Positions 1-7,735 of a stretch of 64,000 nucleotides of DNA are shown here, piece after piece; position 1 is the first letter of the stretch; the number at the start of each line of letters is the position of its first letter. Under the pieces are notes generated by a model that ran no database searches, was not told where the DNA came from, and saw nothing but the letters and a program-made list of their open reading frames with translations. The stretch is taken from assembly GCF_037482285.1 (NCBI RefSeq), contig NZ_JBBEYB010000002.1, forward strand, positions 372,001 through 436,000. The letters run 5' to 3'. The position numbers and the translations under genes are program-made. Origin of the DNA: Aquabacterium sp029268225 (GTDB lineage: Bacteria > Pseudomonadota > Gammaproteobacteria > Burkholderiales > Burkholderiaceae_C).

Positions 1-1
1 G

Positions 2-184
2 CTGCAAGAGCAGCTCAAGCGCGAGCCCTTCCCCGCGCCCAAGCTGGTCCTCTCTGACCGCATCCCCGACTATGCCGTGACGGGCCAGTACGAGCCCGAG
101 TGGCTGGAAAAGGTCGAGCCCTCTGACTTCTGGCTGGAAGGCTACCAACACCACGCGCCGCTCACCGCCCCCATGGCCGTCTGA
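2..184 (+). CDS. C-terminal end of an unrecognised protein
   Basis: The window opens inside a reading frame that ends at the TGA at 182-184. About 60 residues are visible, running from LQEQLKREPF through DYAVTGQYEPEWLEKV to the end HHAPLTAPMAV. The stretch is rich in aromatic and acidic residues and has no membrane segment or known motif. I do not recognise the family. The downstream gene starts 53 bases later on the same strand. The frame has normal codon use for this genome, so it is very probably a real gene whose start is outside the window. Confidence 0.6.
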   Translation: MQEQLKREPFPAPKLVLSDRIPDYAVTGQYEPEWLEKVEPSDFWLEGYQHHAPLTAPMAV

Positions 185-237
185 GCAACGCCCGTCGAAT
201 CCATTGCGCGCCACGCCACTTGTGCTAGGCTGATGCC

Positions 238-660
238 ATGAGCCAACTGGTCCGTCTGCTGCTGGTCTGCCTGACGATGCTGATCCTGCCCCTGCAGGCT
301 CAGGCCATGTCGCGCTCGGCACACGCGCACGACCACGGTGCCGCACCAACTCACACCGCGCCCATGCCGCCCGAGATGCAGCATGTGTCGCACGCCCACC
401 CAGCGGCCCAAGCTCAAGCCCTTGCCAACGCAGACCGCCATTGCGCATCTGGCCAGGCCCACTGCCAGGACAAAGCCCAGACAGGCGCAGACCACGGTTG
501 CGGCGGCGCCCACTGCGCGCTCTGTGCCGCCTTGCCTCACCTGGCGTTTCGCCTGCCCGTCATCGCCTTGAACAGCGAGTTGGTGCCGGTGCCCCTGACC
601 GGGGGCCTCGCCCCGCCGCTCGACAGCCTCGAACGCCCGCCTCAACACCGCCTCGCCTGA
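238..660 (+). CDS. CopL-like Cys/His-rich periplasmic copper-resistance protein
   Basis: 140 aa. Residues 1-24 form a signal peptide ending at QAQA. The mature part is very rich in His, Cys and Met (HAHDHG, MPPEMQHVSHAHP) and has a CGGAHCALCAALP cluster near residue 90, followed by a conserved-looking tail with LERPPQH. This Cys/His cluster plus the short C-terminal tail fits the CopL/DUF2946 group that heads copper-resistance operons. It is the first gene of a same-strand run with a TolC-type protein, multicopper oxidase, DUF411 and CusF-like genes, so copper binding or sensing in the periplasm is the natural role. A weak TTGCGC-16-TAGGCT promoter lies so close to the ATG that the transcript would be nearly leaderless. 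The family call is inference from composition and context. Confidence 0.7.
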   Translation: MSQLVRLLLVCLTMLILPLQAQAMSRSAHAHDHGAAPTHTAPMPPEMQHVSHAHPAAQAQALANADRHCASGQAHCQDKAQTGADHGCGGAHCALCAALPHLAFRLPVIALNSELVPVPLTGGLAPPLDSLERPPQHRLA

Positions 661-749
661 CGCGCAGCGCCTGCACACGCGGGCGTTGCTGACCCTTCGT
701 CCGTGTTCAGCCCCTGGCTGACGCGGCCACTCAGGTTCGCGAGGATGCC

Positions 750-1175
750 ATGAGCGTTTCCCTTTCCCCCTGGCGGCTGCCCGTGCTGTTGGCACTGGCC
801 TGGCTCGCCCCCGGCCTGCACGCCCAAACCGCGGCCAGCGCCCCACCCGCACGCCCCAACCCTTTGCAGGCGGATGCCCCCGTGCCACCGCTGCGCCACA
901 ACTCGGCCCTCACGCGCTACAAGGCGCACACCGACGTCGAAGTCGGCGCCTGGCGCAAGGCCAATGACCTGACCGCGCAAATTGGCGGCTGGCGCGCCTA
1001 TGCCCGCGAGGCCCATGCGCCCGATGCCCCTGTCGCCTCACCGTCGGCAGCTTCGTCGGCGACCAGCGCCCCCAGTGCATCAGGCGCCGGCAAAGCAGCC
1101 GGCCAACCAGACAAGCACCCACACCACCACTCGCACGGCACCTCCCACCGGCACCACCACGGAGGCAAGCCATGA
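750..1175 (+). CDS. Secreted His-rich protein of the copper operon
   Basis: 141 aa with an N-terminal signal peptide (cleavage near LHAQTA). A middle conserved block (HNSALTRYKAHTDVEVGAW, about residues 51-69) is followed by a low-complexity Ser/Ala region and a terminal His-rich tail (KHPHHHSHG, HRHHHGG) that should bind metal ions. The stop codon overlaps the start of the downstream outer-membrane factor gene (ATGA), so the two are translationally coupled. Small proteins of this build occur before TolC-type genes in Burkholderiales copper/silver operons. No enzymatic motif is visible; a periplasmic metal buffer is the likely role, by inference. Confidence 0.65.
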   Translation: MSVSLSPWRLPVLLALAWLAPGLHAQTAASAPPARPNPLQADAPVPPLRHNSALTRYKAHTDVEVGAWRKANDLTAQIGGWRAYAREAHAPDAPVASPSAASSATSAPSASGAGKAAGQPDKHPHHHSHGTSHRHHHGGKP

Positions 1176-2575
1176 CCCGCGCCCGACTCCTCACGCCCCT
1201 GGCGCTGACCCTGCTGCTGGGTGGCTGCGCCAGCTTCAGCCCCGACGGTGGCCTGGGGCCCGTCAACACCCTCACCCAGGCCCACACCGGCCAGGCCGTG
1301 CAACGCATCCAGACCGATGCAGACCACGACCGCACCGCCCAGCGCGTGGCCGAACTGCTGGCCCAGCCTTTGACCGCCGACAGCGCTGTGCAGATCGCCC
1401 TGCTCAACAACCGCGGCCTGCAAGCCTCATTGGCCGAACTGGGCATCACCGAGGCCGACGTGGTGCAAGCCGGCCGCCTGCCCAACCCCGGCTTCTCGTT
1501 CGGCAAGCAACGCACGGGGGACGAGCGCGAAATCGAGCGCAGCGTGCACGTCAACCTCGCACGTCTGCTGTTGATGCCCACCGTGCAGCAGCTTGAAAAC
1601 CGCCGCTTCGCCCAAGCCCAGGCCCAAACCGCTCAGCAGGTGCTGCAGCTCGCCAGCCGCACCCGCAAGGCCTATTACGAAGCCTTGGCGGCCAAAGAGA
1701 CCACCCGCTACATGGACCAGGTCATGCAGGCTGCCGAAGCCAGCGCCGAACTGGCCCGCCGCATGGCCCAGGTGGGCAACTTCAACAAGCTGCAGCAGGC
1801 CCGCGAGCAAAGCTTCTATGCCGACGCTGCCCAAGGCCTGGCCCGCGCCCAGCGCCACGAAGCCGCCACGCGCGAGCGCCTGATCCGCCTGCTGGGCCTG
1901 TGGGGCGACGCCACCACCTTCCAGTTGCCCGATCGCCTGCCCGACCTGCCTCCCACCGTGCGCGATCTGCCCGATGCCGAACGCACCGCCATCGCCCAAA
2001 GGCTGGACGTGCAAGCCGCCCGCCTCGCCACCGAGCAAACCGCGCGCAACCTGGGCCTCACCCAAACCACGCGCTTCATCAACGTGCTGGAGCTGGGCCT
2101 GATCCGCAACTCGTCCAACGAAGCGCCGACCACCCGTGGCTGGGAAGTGAGCCTGGAACTGCCTCTGTTCAACTGGGGCGGTGCCCGCGTGGCCAAGGCC
2201 GAGGCCATCTATATGCAGTCCCTGCACGCCGCCGCCGACACCGCCATCCAAGCGAGGTCGGAAGTGCGCGAGGCCTATGGCAACTACCGCTCAGCCTACG
2301 ACATCGCTCGCCACCAGCGCGACGAAGTCGTGCCCCTGCGCCAACGCATCGCCAACGAAAACCTGCTGCGCTACAACGGCATGCTCATCGGCGTGTTCGA
2401 ACTGCTGGCCGATGCCCGTGCCCAGATCAGCAGCGTGGCCACCTACATCGACACCCTGCGCGACTTCTGGCTGGCCCAGGCCGACCTGGACATGGCCCTC
2501 GTCGGCCCTGCCAACCTTAGCGCAAGCACCGCCCCACGCGCCGCCGCCCCCGAGGCCGCAGGCGCCGGCCACTGA
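1172..2575 (+). CDS. TolC-family outer-membrane efflux factor (CusC-like lipoprotein)
   Basis: 467 aa, the usual length for an outer-membrane factor. The N-terminus has a lipobox (LLLGGCAS), so it is a lipoprotein. Two OEP repeats follow, with long Gln/Ala-rich coiled-coil helices (about residues 70-250 and 270-430) and a final region near DFWLAQADLDMALVG. It should form the trimeric channel across the outer membrane. A GGAGG stands before the ATG, which overlaps the previous stop. It sits in the copper operon, but no RND pump or membrane-fusion partner is in the window, so the pump is elsewhere or the channel serves another exporter. Confidence 0.88.
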   Translation: MTRARLLTPLALTLLLGGCASFSPDGGLGPVNTLTQAHTGQAVQRIQTDADHDRTAQRVAELLAQPLTADSAVQIALLNNRGLQASLAELGITEADVVQAGRLPNPGFSFGKQRTGDEREIERSVHVNLARLLLMPTVQQLENRRFAQAQAQTAQQVLQLASRTRKAYYEALAAKETTRYMDQVMQAAEASAELARRMAQVGNFNKLQQAREQSFYADAAQGLARAQRHEAATRERLIRLLGLWGDATTFQLPDRLPDLPPTVRDLPDAERTAIAQRLDVQAARLATEQTARNLGLTQTTRFINVLELGLIRNSSNEAPTTRGWEVSLELPLFNWGGARVAKAEAIYMQSLHAAADTAIQARSEVREAYGNYRSAYDIARHQRDEVVPLRQRIANENLLRYNGMLIGVFELLADARAQISSVATYIDTLRDFWLAQADLDMALVGPANLSASTAPRAAAPEAAGAGH

Positions 2576-2588
2576 ACAAGGACACCCC

Positions 2589-3998
2589 ATGGTTTCCAGA
2601 CGCAACTTCCTCTCCGGCGCCGGTGCCATCACCGCCGCCGTCGGCAGCGCCACGGTCAGCAAAGCCGCCCTCGCCGCCCTGCCCGAGCCGGTCATCCAGA
2701 CCAGCGCCGACACCCAGGCCCCGCTGGTACCGCCCAACGGCCGCCCCTACAACCCCGTCGTCACCCTCAACGGCTGGACCCTGCCCTGGCGCATGAACAA
2801 CGGCGTCAAGGAGTTCCACCTCGTGGCCGAGCCCGTGGTGCGCGAAATGGCGCCCGGCTTCGTCGCCCACCTGTGGGGCTACAACGGCCAGTCGCCCGGC
2901 CCCACCATCGAAGTGGTCGAAGGCGACCGCGTGCGCATCTTCGTCACCAACAAGCTGCCCGAGGTCACCAGCGTGCACTGGCACGGCCAGCGCCTGCCCT
3001 GCGGCATGGACGGCGTCACGGGCCTCACCCAGCCGCCCATCGCGCCCGGCAAAACCTTTGTGTACGAGTTTGTGGCACGCCGCCCCGGCACCTTCATGTA
3101 CCACCCGCATGCCGACGAGATGGTGCAGATGGCCATGGGCATGATGGGCATGTGGATCACCCACCCCAAACTCGACAAACACGGCAAGCACCCGCTGATC
3201 GACGACGTGGACCGCGACTTCTGCTTCCTGCTCAACGCCTACGACGTGGACCCCGGCAGCTACACCCCCAAGGTCAACACCATGCTCGACTTCAACCTAT
3301 GGAGCTGGAACAGCCGCGTCTTTCCCGGTATTGACCCACTGGTGGTGCGCCACATGGACAAGGTGCGCATCCGCGTGGGCAACCTGACCATGACCAACCA
3401 CCCCATCCACCTGCATGGGCACGAGTTCATGGTGACCGGCACCGACGGTGGCCCCGTGCCCAAAACCGCCCGCTGGCCCGAAGTGACCACCGATGTGGCC
3501 GTGGGCCAGATGCGCCAGCTCGACTTTGTGGCCGACGAGGAAGGTGACTGGTCACTGCACTGCCACAAGAGCCATCACACCATGAACGCCATGGGCCACG
3601 CCGTGCCCACCATGATTGGCGTGGACCACCGCCAGGTGGCCAAGCAGATCACCCGCCTGATTCCGGACTACATGGTGATGGGCGAGCGCGGCATGCACGA
3701 CATGACCGAAATGGAAATGCCCCTGCCCGACAACACCGTGCCCATGATGACCGGGCACGGCCCCTTCGGTGCCATTGGCATGGGCGGCATGTTCAGCGTG
3801 CTGAAAGTGCGCAAAGGCCAAAAGCGCGGCGACTACAGCGACCCGGGCTGGTTCAAACACCCCGCCGGCACCGTGGCGCGCGAATGGCAAGGCCCCACAC
3901 CGGCCGCCCCCCAGGCGCCAGCCGCCACCACCCCACAACCCAAGGTGGAAGTGAACATCCGCAAACCTGCCGGCCATGGCGGGCACAGCGGCCACTGA
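2589..3998 (+). CDS. Tat-exported multicopper oxidase
   Basis: 469 aa. The start at 2589 follows an AAGGA and gives a twin-arginine signal (SRRNFLSGAG). All four copper motifs are present: HWHG, MYHPHADE, HPIHLHGHEF and HCHKSHHTMNAM, the last giving the type-1 ligands His-Cys-His and Met. The protein is Met/His-rich after the last motif (about residues 355-400) and ends in a His/Gly tail, both common in enzymes that oxidise Cu(I) in the periplasm. It is shorter than classical CopA (about 600 aa), so I give no gene symbol. It lies between the TolC-type and DUF411 genes of the copper operon. An upstream in-frame extension runs through the TolC gene and is not real. Confidence 0.92.
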   Translation: MVSRRNFLSGAGAITAAVGSATVSKAALAALPEPVIQTSADTQAPLVPPNGRPYNPVVTLNGWTLPWRMNNGVKEFHLVAEPVVREMAPGFVAHLWGYNGQSPGPTIEVVEGDRVRIFVTNKLPEVTSVHWHGQRLPCGMDGVTGLTQPPIAPGKTFVYEFVARRPGTFMYHPHADEMVQMAMGMMGMWITHPKLDKHGKHPLIDDVDRDFCFLLNAYDVDPGSYTPKVNTMLDFNLWSWNSRVFPGIDPLVVRHMDKVRIRVGNLTMTNHPIHLHGHEFMVTGTDGGPVPKTARWPEVTTDVAVGQMRQLDFVADEEGDWSLHCHKSHHTMNAMGHAVPTMIGVDHRQVAKQITRLIPDYMVMGERGMHDMTEMEMPLPDNTVPMMTGHGPFGAIGMGGMFSVLKVRKGQKRGDYSDPGWFKHPAGTVAREWQGPTPAAPQAPAATTPQPKVEVNIRKPAGHGGHSGH

Positions 3999-4028
3999 CA
4001 CCTCAACCCATTTGAGCAAGGAGCAACC

Positions 4029-4511
4029 ATGAACCCCTCACGCCGACACCTAATGCTGGCCCTGGCCGCCACACCCGCTGCCCTGCTGGCTGCCCACGCG
4101 CAAGCCAACCCCTTCAAGCTGCCCACCGTGCATGTGTGGAAGAGCCCCACCTGCGGTTGCTGCACCGCCTGGGTGGACCACATGCGCGCCGCAGGCTTCA
4201 CCGTGAACATCACGGAGGTGGACGACACCGGCCCCACACGCAAACGCCTGGGCATGCCCGCCAAGCTGGGCAGCTGCCACACCGCCCTGGTGGGCGGCTA
4301 CGTACTGGAAGGCCACGTGCCTGCGGATGACGTGAAGCGCCTGCTGCGCACCAAAACCGCCGGCCTGGGCCTGAGCGTGCCTGGAATGCCCGTGGGCTCA
4401 CCCGGGATGGAAATGGGGCCGCGCCTAGACCCGTATGACGTGCTGCTGGTGCAACGCGATGGCCGCACCAGCGTATTCAGCCATTACCCGAAAACCAAAC
4501 CCCAAGCCTGA
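4029..4511 (+). CDS. DUF411 metal-binding protein, exported
   Basis: 160 aa. An AGGAG-type ribosome site precedes the ATG at 4029. The N-terminus carries a Tat-like signal (SRRHLMLALAA). The mature protein has the DUF411 hallmark KSPTCGCCTAWVDHM (CxCC, about residues 38-52), the conserved SCHTALVGGYVLEGHVP block and the GMPVGSPGME motif. DUF411 proteins are small periplasmic proteins found with copper-resistance genes and probably bind Cu through the Cys cluster and Met-rich loop. The position between the multicopper oxidase and the CusF-like gene supports this. The biochemical role of the family is not established. Confidence 0.88.
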   Translation: MNPSRRHLMLALAATPAALLAAHAQANPFKLPTVHVWKSPTCGCCTAWVDHMRAAGFTVNITEVDDTGPTRKRLGMPAKLGSCHTALVGGYVLEGHVPADDVKRLLRTKTAGLGLSVPGMPVGSPGMEMGPRLDPYDVLLVQRDGRTSVFSHYPKTKPQA

Positions 4512-4522
4512 AAGGACGAACG

Positions 4523-4810
4523 ATGACAGTGAAACACTTTGCCGTGATGGCTGGACTGTGGCTGAGCGTGGCCACGGGTGCGCAGGCACAAGCCGGATCA
4601 CATGCTGGACATGGGCATGACACCCAAACCGACACCGCGCCAGCCTCGGCGCCTGTCAACACTGAAGCGTGGGCTGAGGGGGAAATCAGGAAAATAGACC
4701 TGAAGACCGGAAAAGTGACCCTGAAGCATGGGTATATACCCAGCCTGGATATGCCGCCCATGACCATGGTTTTTGGAATATCGGACAAGCAGGTGCTGAG
4801 CCAGGGATAA
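4523..4810 (+). pseudogene. CusF-like copper-binding protein, C-terminally truncated
   Basis: 95 aa from ATG 4523 behind GAAAGGA. A signal peptide (to AQAQAG) and a His-rich linker lead into the CusF fold: EGEIRKIDLKTGKVTLKHG and LDMPPMTMVFGI, with the His and the two Met that bind Cu/Ag. The frame then stops at VLSQG, about 20-30 residues before the usual end, where family members continue with a GDKVRF-type strand. The lost strand should weaken the small beta-barrel. The stop is 124 bases before the first integron cassette, so I read this as a gene broken by the rearrangement that placed the array here. A naturally short variant cannot be excluded. Confidence 0.65.
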
Positions 4811-4890
4811 CATGTTCAACAATTTGTAAGCCTGTTGCCAAGGTGTTGATTCTGATGAGAAAGATGAAAACGGCTGGTGCGACAGGCGTC

Positions 4891-4929
4891 ATTAGGCCGC
4901 GTTTCGCTTGTGCGTGCGTGAGGCCTAAT
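4891..4929 (+). repeat. 8-bp inverted repeat before the first cassette
   Basis: ATTAGGCC (4891-4898) is repeated inverted as GGCCTAAT (4922-4929) around a 23-base spacer, and it is directly followed by ATAACAGTTAT (4928-4938), a second small palindrome that contains the first cassette core site GTTATGT (4934-4940). TTAGGC/GCCTAA are attC core-site letters, so this may be a degenerate attC or attI-like remnant. It could equally act as a terminator for the copper operon, although no T-tract follows. No integrase gene fits in the 124 bases between the CusF-like stop and the first cassette. Confidence 0.45.
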
Positions 4930-4974
4930 AACAGTTATGTGTAAAAATCAACAATCCAACAATAAGGAACAAAT

Positions 4975-5592
4975 ATGAGTTACAAAACGGAGCAAGAACA
5001 ATTTTGGTCAGGGGAATTTGGTGATGAGTACATTGGAAGGAATCAAGGTGAAGCGAGTATTGCTTCAAATACTGCGTTGTTTTCAACAATATTAAAATCA
5101 ACGAACTCCATCTCAAGTGTTATTGAGTTTGGGGCAAATATTGGTCTTAACTTGGAAGCAATAAAACGCCTAATACCTGAAGCTCAGTTGTCAGCGATAG
5201 AAATAAACGAAAAGGCTGTTTCTCAATTAAAAGAAACCAAAAACATCAATGTTTATCATTCTTCAATTCTGGATTTTAACCCCGACGAGGAAAGAGATTT
5301 AGTATTAATTAAGGGGGTGTTAATACATATCAATCCAGACGAATTGAAAAACGTCTATGAGCTATTGTATAAAACAAGCAGAAAATATATCTGTGTTGCT
5401 GAATACTACAACCCATCACCTGTGGAAGTAAGATACCGTGGGCACGAAGGAAAACTTTTTAAAAGAGATTTTGCGGGTGAAATTATGGACCAATTTCCTG
5501 ATGTAAAGCTAATTGATTACGGTTTTGTTTATCATCGAGACAATAATTTCCCGCAAGATGACACTACATGGTTTCTATTGGAAAAACAGTAG
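4975..5592 (+). CDS. SAM-dependent methyltransferase of the pseudaminic-acid-associated type (cassette 1)
   Basis: 205 aa, ATG behind ATAAGGA. The sequence matches the known family layout: TEQEQFWSGEFGDEYIGRN at the start, a SAM-binding motif VIEFGANIGLNLEAIK near residue 50, LIKGVLIHINPDEL in the middle, and AEYYNPSPVEVRYRGHEGK with LFKRDFAGE towards the end. Homologues lie in gene clusters for pseudaminic-acid or similar nonulosonate glycans on flagella or surface polysaccharide. Here there is no such cluster; the gene is the only one in an integron cassette. The DNA is much more AT-rich than its neighbours, showing recent transfer from a low-GC donor. The substrate is unknown. Confidence 0.88.
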   Translation: MSYKTEQEQFWSGEFGDEYIGRNQGEASIASNTALFSTILKSTNSISSVIEFGANIGLNLEAIKRLIPEAQLSAIEINEKAVSQLKETKNINVYHSSILDFNPDEERDLVLIKGVLIHINPDELKNVYELLYKTSRKYICVAEYYNPSPVEVRYRGHEGKLFKRDFAGEIMDQFPDVKLIDYGFVYHRDNNFPQDDTTWFLLEKQ

Positions 5593-5596
5593 AATC

Positions 5597-5684
5597 ACAT
5601 AACAAGGCAAATGCACTCGGACAGCAAAAAGCGCCGCTCCTTCGTCGCTCTGCTTTTTGCTGCCGGTGATTTGCGACGTTAGGT
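5597..5684 (+). other. attC1 (methyltransferase cassette)
   Basis: R'' box ACATAAC (5597-5603) and R' box GTTAGGT (5678-5684) bound an 88-base site whose centre folds as a long hairpin (AGCAAAAAGCG paired with CGCTCTGCTTTTTGCT). The R'' box is complementary to the TTATGT at the start of the same cassette (4935). The arms differ from the attC family that dominates this array, so the cassette came from another integron pool. Confidence 0.9.
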
Positions 5685-5814
5685 CCCGTTTAAAAATACG
5701 CTCAGGTAACTCGGTGCAAAGGCTCTGGCAAATGTCAACATCGGTGCAAGTTCATACATCCAGCACGCGGGAATCACTTGTCGTGCCAAGGTTGTTTTCT
5801 TTGCATGGCAAGGG

Positions 5815-6216
5815 TTGCGCATTACGCGTCGCCACTCCCACGCGAGAACACTGATGTTCGCCAACGCCGCTTCCGTGCTCACTCAAGCAGTTGTTCGCAT
5901 CTTGAAGTTTGGCGTTTTACTGGCAAGCAGTTCGTTCACCGGGTGCAGCGCCATGTCTCAATCTACTATCACCGGTTTGGGTGCTTCAACCAGGTCGGTT
6001 TGTCTGTCACACTCTCTGGAATTCTGGCAGCAGCAAAAATTCACCGTGACCCGCCCTCACCTCGACTTCATCTGTCGTGTGTTTCAAAGCCGTGCCACAG
6101 GTGCAAAACCTAACTGTGCGTTCAACGTGGACGCCAACAGCGGCCATGCCTTCGGCATTTTATTGGCCGCTGTTGGTACCCTGCGCCCCTGCGGGGCTCC
6201 GGCGCCAGTTAACTAA
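5815..6216 (+). CDS. Hypothetical protein ending inside attC (cassette 2)
   Basis: 133 aa. The N-terminal half contains a hydrophobic stretch ending FTGCSA, which could be a lipobox-type export signal if translation starts at a later Met (for example the MFANAAS Met at residue 14). The last 35 residues (from KPNCAFNVDANSGHAFGI) are encoded by the attC site itself. The product has no domain I recognise. No strong ribosome site precedes the first ATG. As it fills most of its cassette it is the best candidate gene there, but a cassette with no expressed protein is possible. Confidence 0.4.
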   Translation: MRITRRHSHARTLMFANAASVLTQAVVRILKFGVLLASSSFTGCSAMSQSTITGLGASTRSVCLSHSLEFWQQQKFTVTRPHLDFICRVFQSRATGAKPNCAFNVDANSGHAFGILLAAVGTLRPCGAPAPVN

Positions 6217-6226
6217 TTCGTTAGAC
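6108..6226 (+). other. attC2
   Basis: R'' box ACCTAAC (6108-6114), R' box GTTAGAC (6220-6226), 119 bases. The arms read TGTGCGTTCAACGTGGACGC on the left and GCGCCAGTTAACTAATTC on the right, around an imperfect hairpin with CATGCCTTCGGCATT. This is the main attC type of the array; attC4, attC6, attC8 and the damaged attC7 and attC9 share its arms. Its R'' box complements TTAGGT at the cassette start. Confidence 0.93.
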
Positions 6227-6229
6227 CAC

Positions 6230-6301
6230 ATGGCCTTGCTCGATTTGCATATTCGCATATGTGAAGAATATAAAGCCACCTTAATGGGGATGTGCAGTTA
6301 G
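6230..6301 (+). CDS. Possible 23-aa peptide (cassette 3)
   Basis: The ATG lies nine bases after the cassette start TTAGACC. The frame reads MALLDLHIRICEEYKATLMG and three more residues, then TAG. It is the only open frame near the start of this 293-base cassette. There is no clear ribosome-binding site, because the preceding bases are attC2. I list it because nothing else in the cassette codes for protein; it may not be expressed. Confidence 0.25.
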   Translation: MALLDLHIRICEEYKATLMGMCS

Positions 6302-6320
6302 CGAAATTTCTGCTAGCCTG

Positions 6321-6378
6321 CGTAGCGCTGCTAGCGCACGGTCTAAGCTTGCTTAGGCCATACGCCATCAGCGCTACG
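6321..6378 (+). repeat. Nested hairpin in non-coding cassette 3
   Basis: CGTAGCGCTG (6321-6330) is inverted at 6369-6378 (CAGCGCTACG), a perfect 10-base stem. Its loop holds a second stem, CTAAGC TT GCTTAG (6343-6356). Cassette 3 has no credible long reading frame, so this structure is its main content. It could be a small RNA, a terminator-like element without T-tract, or a decayed attC (the inner stem contains TCTAAG/CTTAGG). Confidence 0.5.
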
Positions 6379-6458
6379 TAACATAGTCATCGAGATCTGC
6401 CCCATGCCTGCGATGAGTGTCAAATTATCAGTCGTGTGCGGGCCCGCAAGACCACATG

Positions 6459-6519
6459 GTCTAACCCTCCGTTGAAGCCAAATGGCCTGCGTCCATTCGG
6501 CTTAACTCATCAGTTAGGG
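6459..6519 (+). other. attC3 (short type)
   Basis: R'' box GTCTAAC (6459-6465) and R' box GTTAGGG (6513-6519) enclose only 61 bases with complementary arms around AAATGGCCTGCGTCCATT. GGTCTAA complements the TTAGACC at 6221, which closes cassette 3. An IS5-family element begins directly in the R' box. Site length and arms differ from the main family. Confidence 0.88.
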
Positions 6520-7699
6520 AAGGTCTGCACAACCACCGCTGACGCGGCGGCTTGGGGCTGTTATTTCAGATGACGACACTTTTTTGCGTTCAAAGGGCAG
6601 ATACGGGGCGTATTGAGCCCCAGTCGTGGCCCCTTGGCCGTTTTTGGGCGCACTCATCCCTGCGCCCCCATATTCAAGAGTCGTTTGCGCACCATCCACA
6701 GGTTGGACAGTGCAAACAGCGTCATCAGATTGGCCGTATTCTTGGCCAGCCCACGGTACTTGACCTTGACGTAGCCGAACTGCCGCTTGATGACACGAAA
6801 CGGATGTTCCACCTTGGCACGGATGCTGGCTTTGGTCTTTTCCAACCGCTCCAGGATGCTGCCCATGGGCGTGCTCTTGTCCATGGCCTTTCGCTTGCCA
6901 GGCATCATGGCGATGTGCCATTCCACATCCGGGTGCTTGGCTTGAATTTCTTCGCGCTTTTCAATACCCCGGTAGCCCGAATCGGCAAAGACGTCCGTTT
7001 CTTGGCCGTGCAACAGCGCGTGTGCCTGGGTGATGTCGTGCGCGTTGGCCGCTGTGGTGGTCACGCTGTGCACCAGCCCCAAATCGGCATCCGAGCCGAT
7101 GTGCGCCTTCATGCCGTGGTGCCACTGGTTGCCCTTTTTGGTCTGGTGCATCTCGGGGTCGCGCGCGCCTGTGCTGTTCTTGGTCGAACTCGGCGCCGCA
7201 ATCAACGTCGCATCCACGACTGTGCCTTGCTTGAGCAGCAAACCCTTGGCGGTGAGCGTGGCGTTGACGGTTGCCAAGATTTGCAAGCTCAGATCGTGAG
7301 CTTCGAGCAAATGGCGAAAACGCAAGATGGTGCTTTCGTCGGGAAGATGGTCCTCCCCCATGTCCAGTCGGGCAAACTCACGGAACATCGGCGTGTCGTA
7401 CAGCGCCTCTTCCATGGCCGGGTCAGACAAGTTGAACCACTGCTGCAAAAAGTGGATGCGCAGCATTGTTTCCACAGCAAACGGTGGACGCCCACCTTTG
7501 GCACCACGCGCCGGCGCGTGTGGCGCAATCAAGCCCACAAGCTCAGCCCAAGGCACGACCAGGTTCATCTCGTCGAGGAACTCGCGCTTGCGCGTTCTCT
7601 TGGTCTTGCGTTCAAATCCAGTGGTGCTCAGGCTCATCTGCTTCATGCTGTCACTGTCTCACATTCAGGGCTGCATGCGGAGGTTTTGCAGACCATCCC
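6517..7699 (-). mobile_element. IS5-family insertion sequence
   Basis: Terminal inverted repeats: GGGAAGGTCTGCACAACC (6517-6534) and the reverse complement of 7682-7699, matching in 16 of 18 positions; TTA/TAA just outside extend the symmetry. One transposase gene (6654-7646, minus) fills it. IS5 elements favour YTAR targets. The left flank is TTAG from the attC3 R' box and the right flank is CTAA, not an identical copy, so the original target duplication is not intact. Confidence 0.88.
6654..7646 (-). CDS. IS5-family transposase
   Basis: 330 aa, full length for the family. A helix-turn-helix type N-terminal DUF772 domain (PPFAVETMLRIHFLQQWFNL, about residues 54-73) is followed by the DDE nuclease: first Asp in VVDATLIAAPSS, second Asp in FADSGYRGIEKRE, and the Glu in KASIRAKVEHPFRVIKRQFG. 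All three catalytic residues are visible and there is no frameshift, so the element may be active. It cuts and joins the ends at 6517 and 7699. Confidence 0.93.
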   Translation of the reverse strand: MKQMSLSTTGFERKTKRTRKREFLDEMNLVVPWAELVGLIAPHAPARGAKGGRPPFAVETMLRIHFLQQWFNLSDPAMEEALYDTPMFREFARLDMGEDHLPDESTILRFRHLLEAHDLSLQILATVNATLTAKGLLLKQGTVVDATLIAAPSSTKNSTGARDPEMHQTKKGNQWHHGMKAHIGSDADLGLVHSVTTTAANAHDITQAHALLHGQETDVFADSGYRGIEKREEIQAKHPDVEWHIAMMPGKRKAMDKSTPMGSILERLEKTKASIRAKVEHPFRVIKRQFGYVKVKYRGLAKNTANLMTLFALSNLWMVRKRLLNMGAQG

Positions 7700-7735
7700 T
7701 AAGGTAGCCAAAACTCGCTCAATTAAAGGTGAGGC

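Noticed and set aside
4811..4934. Search for an integron integrase gene or attI at the left border
   Set aside because: Only 124 bases lie between the CusF-like stop and the first cassette; no tyrosine-recombinase motif is present in any frame.
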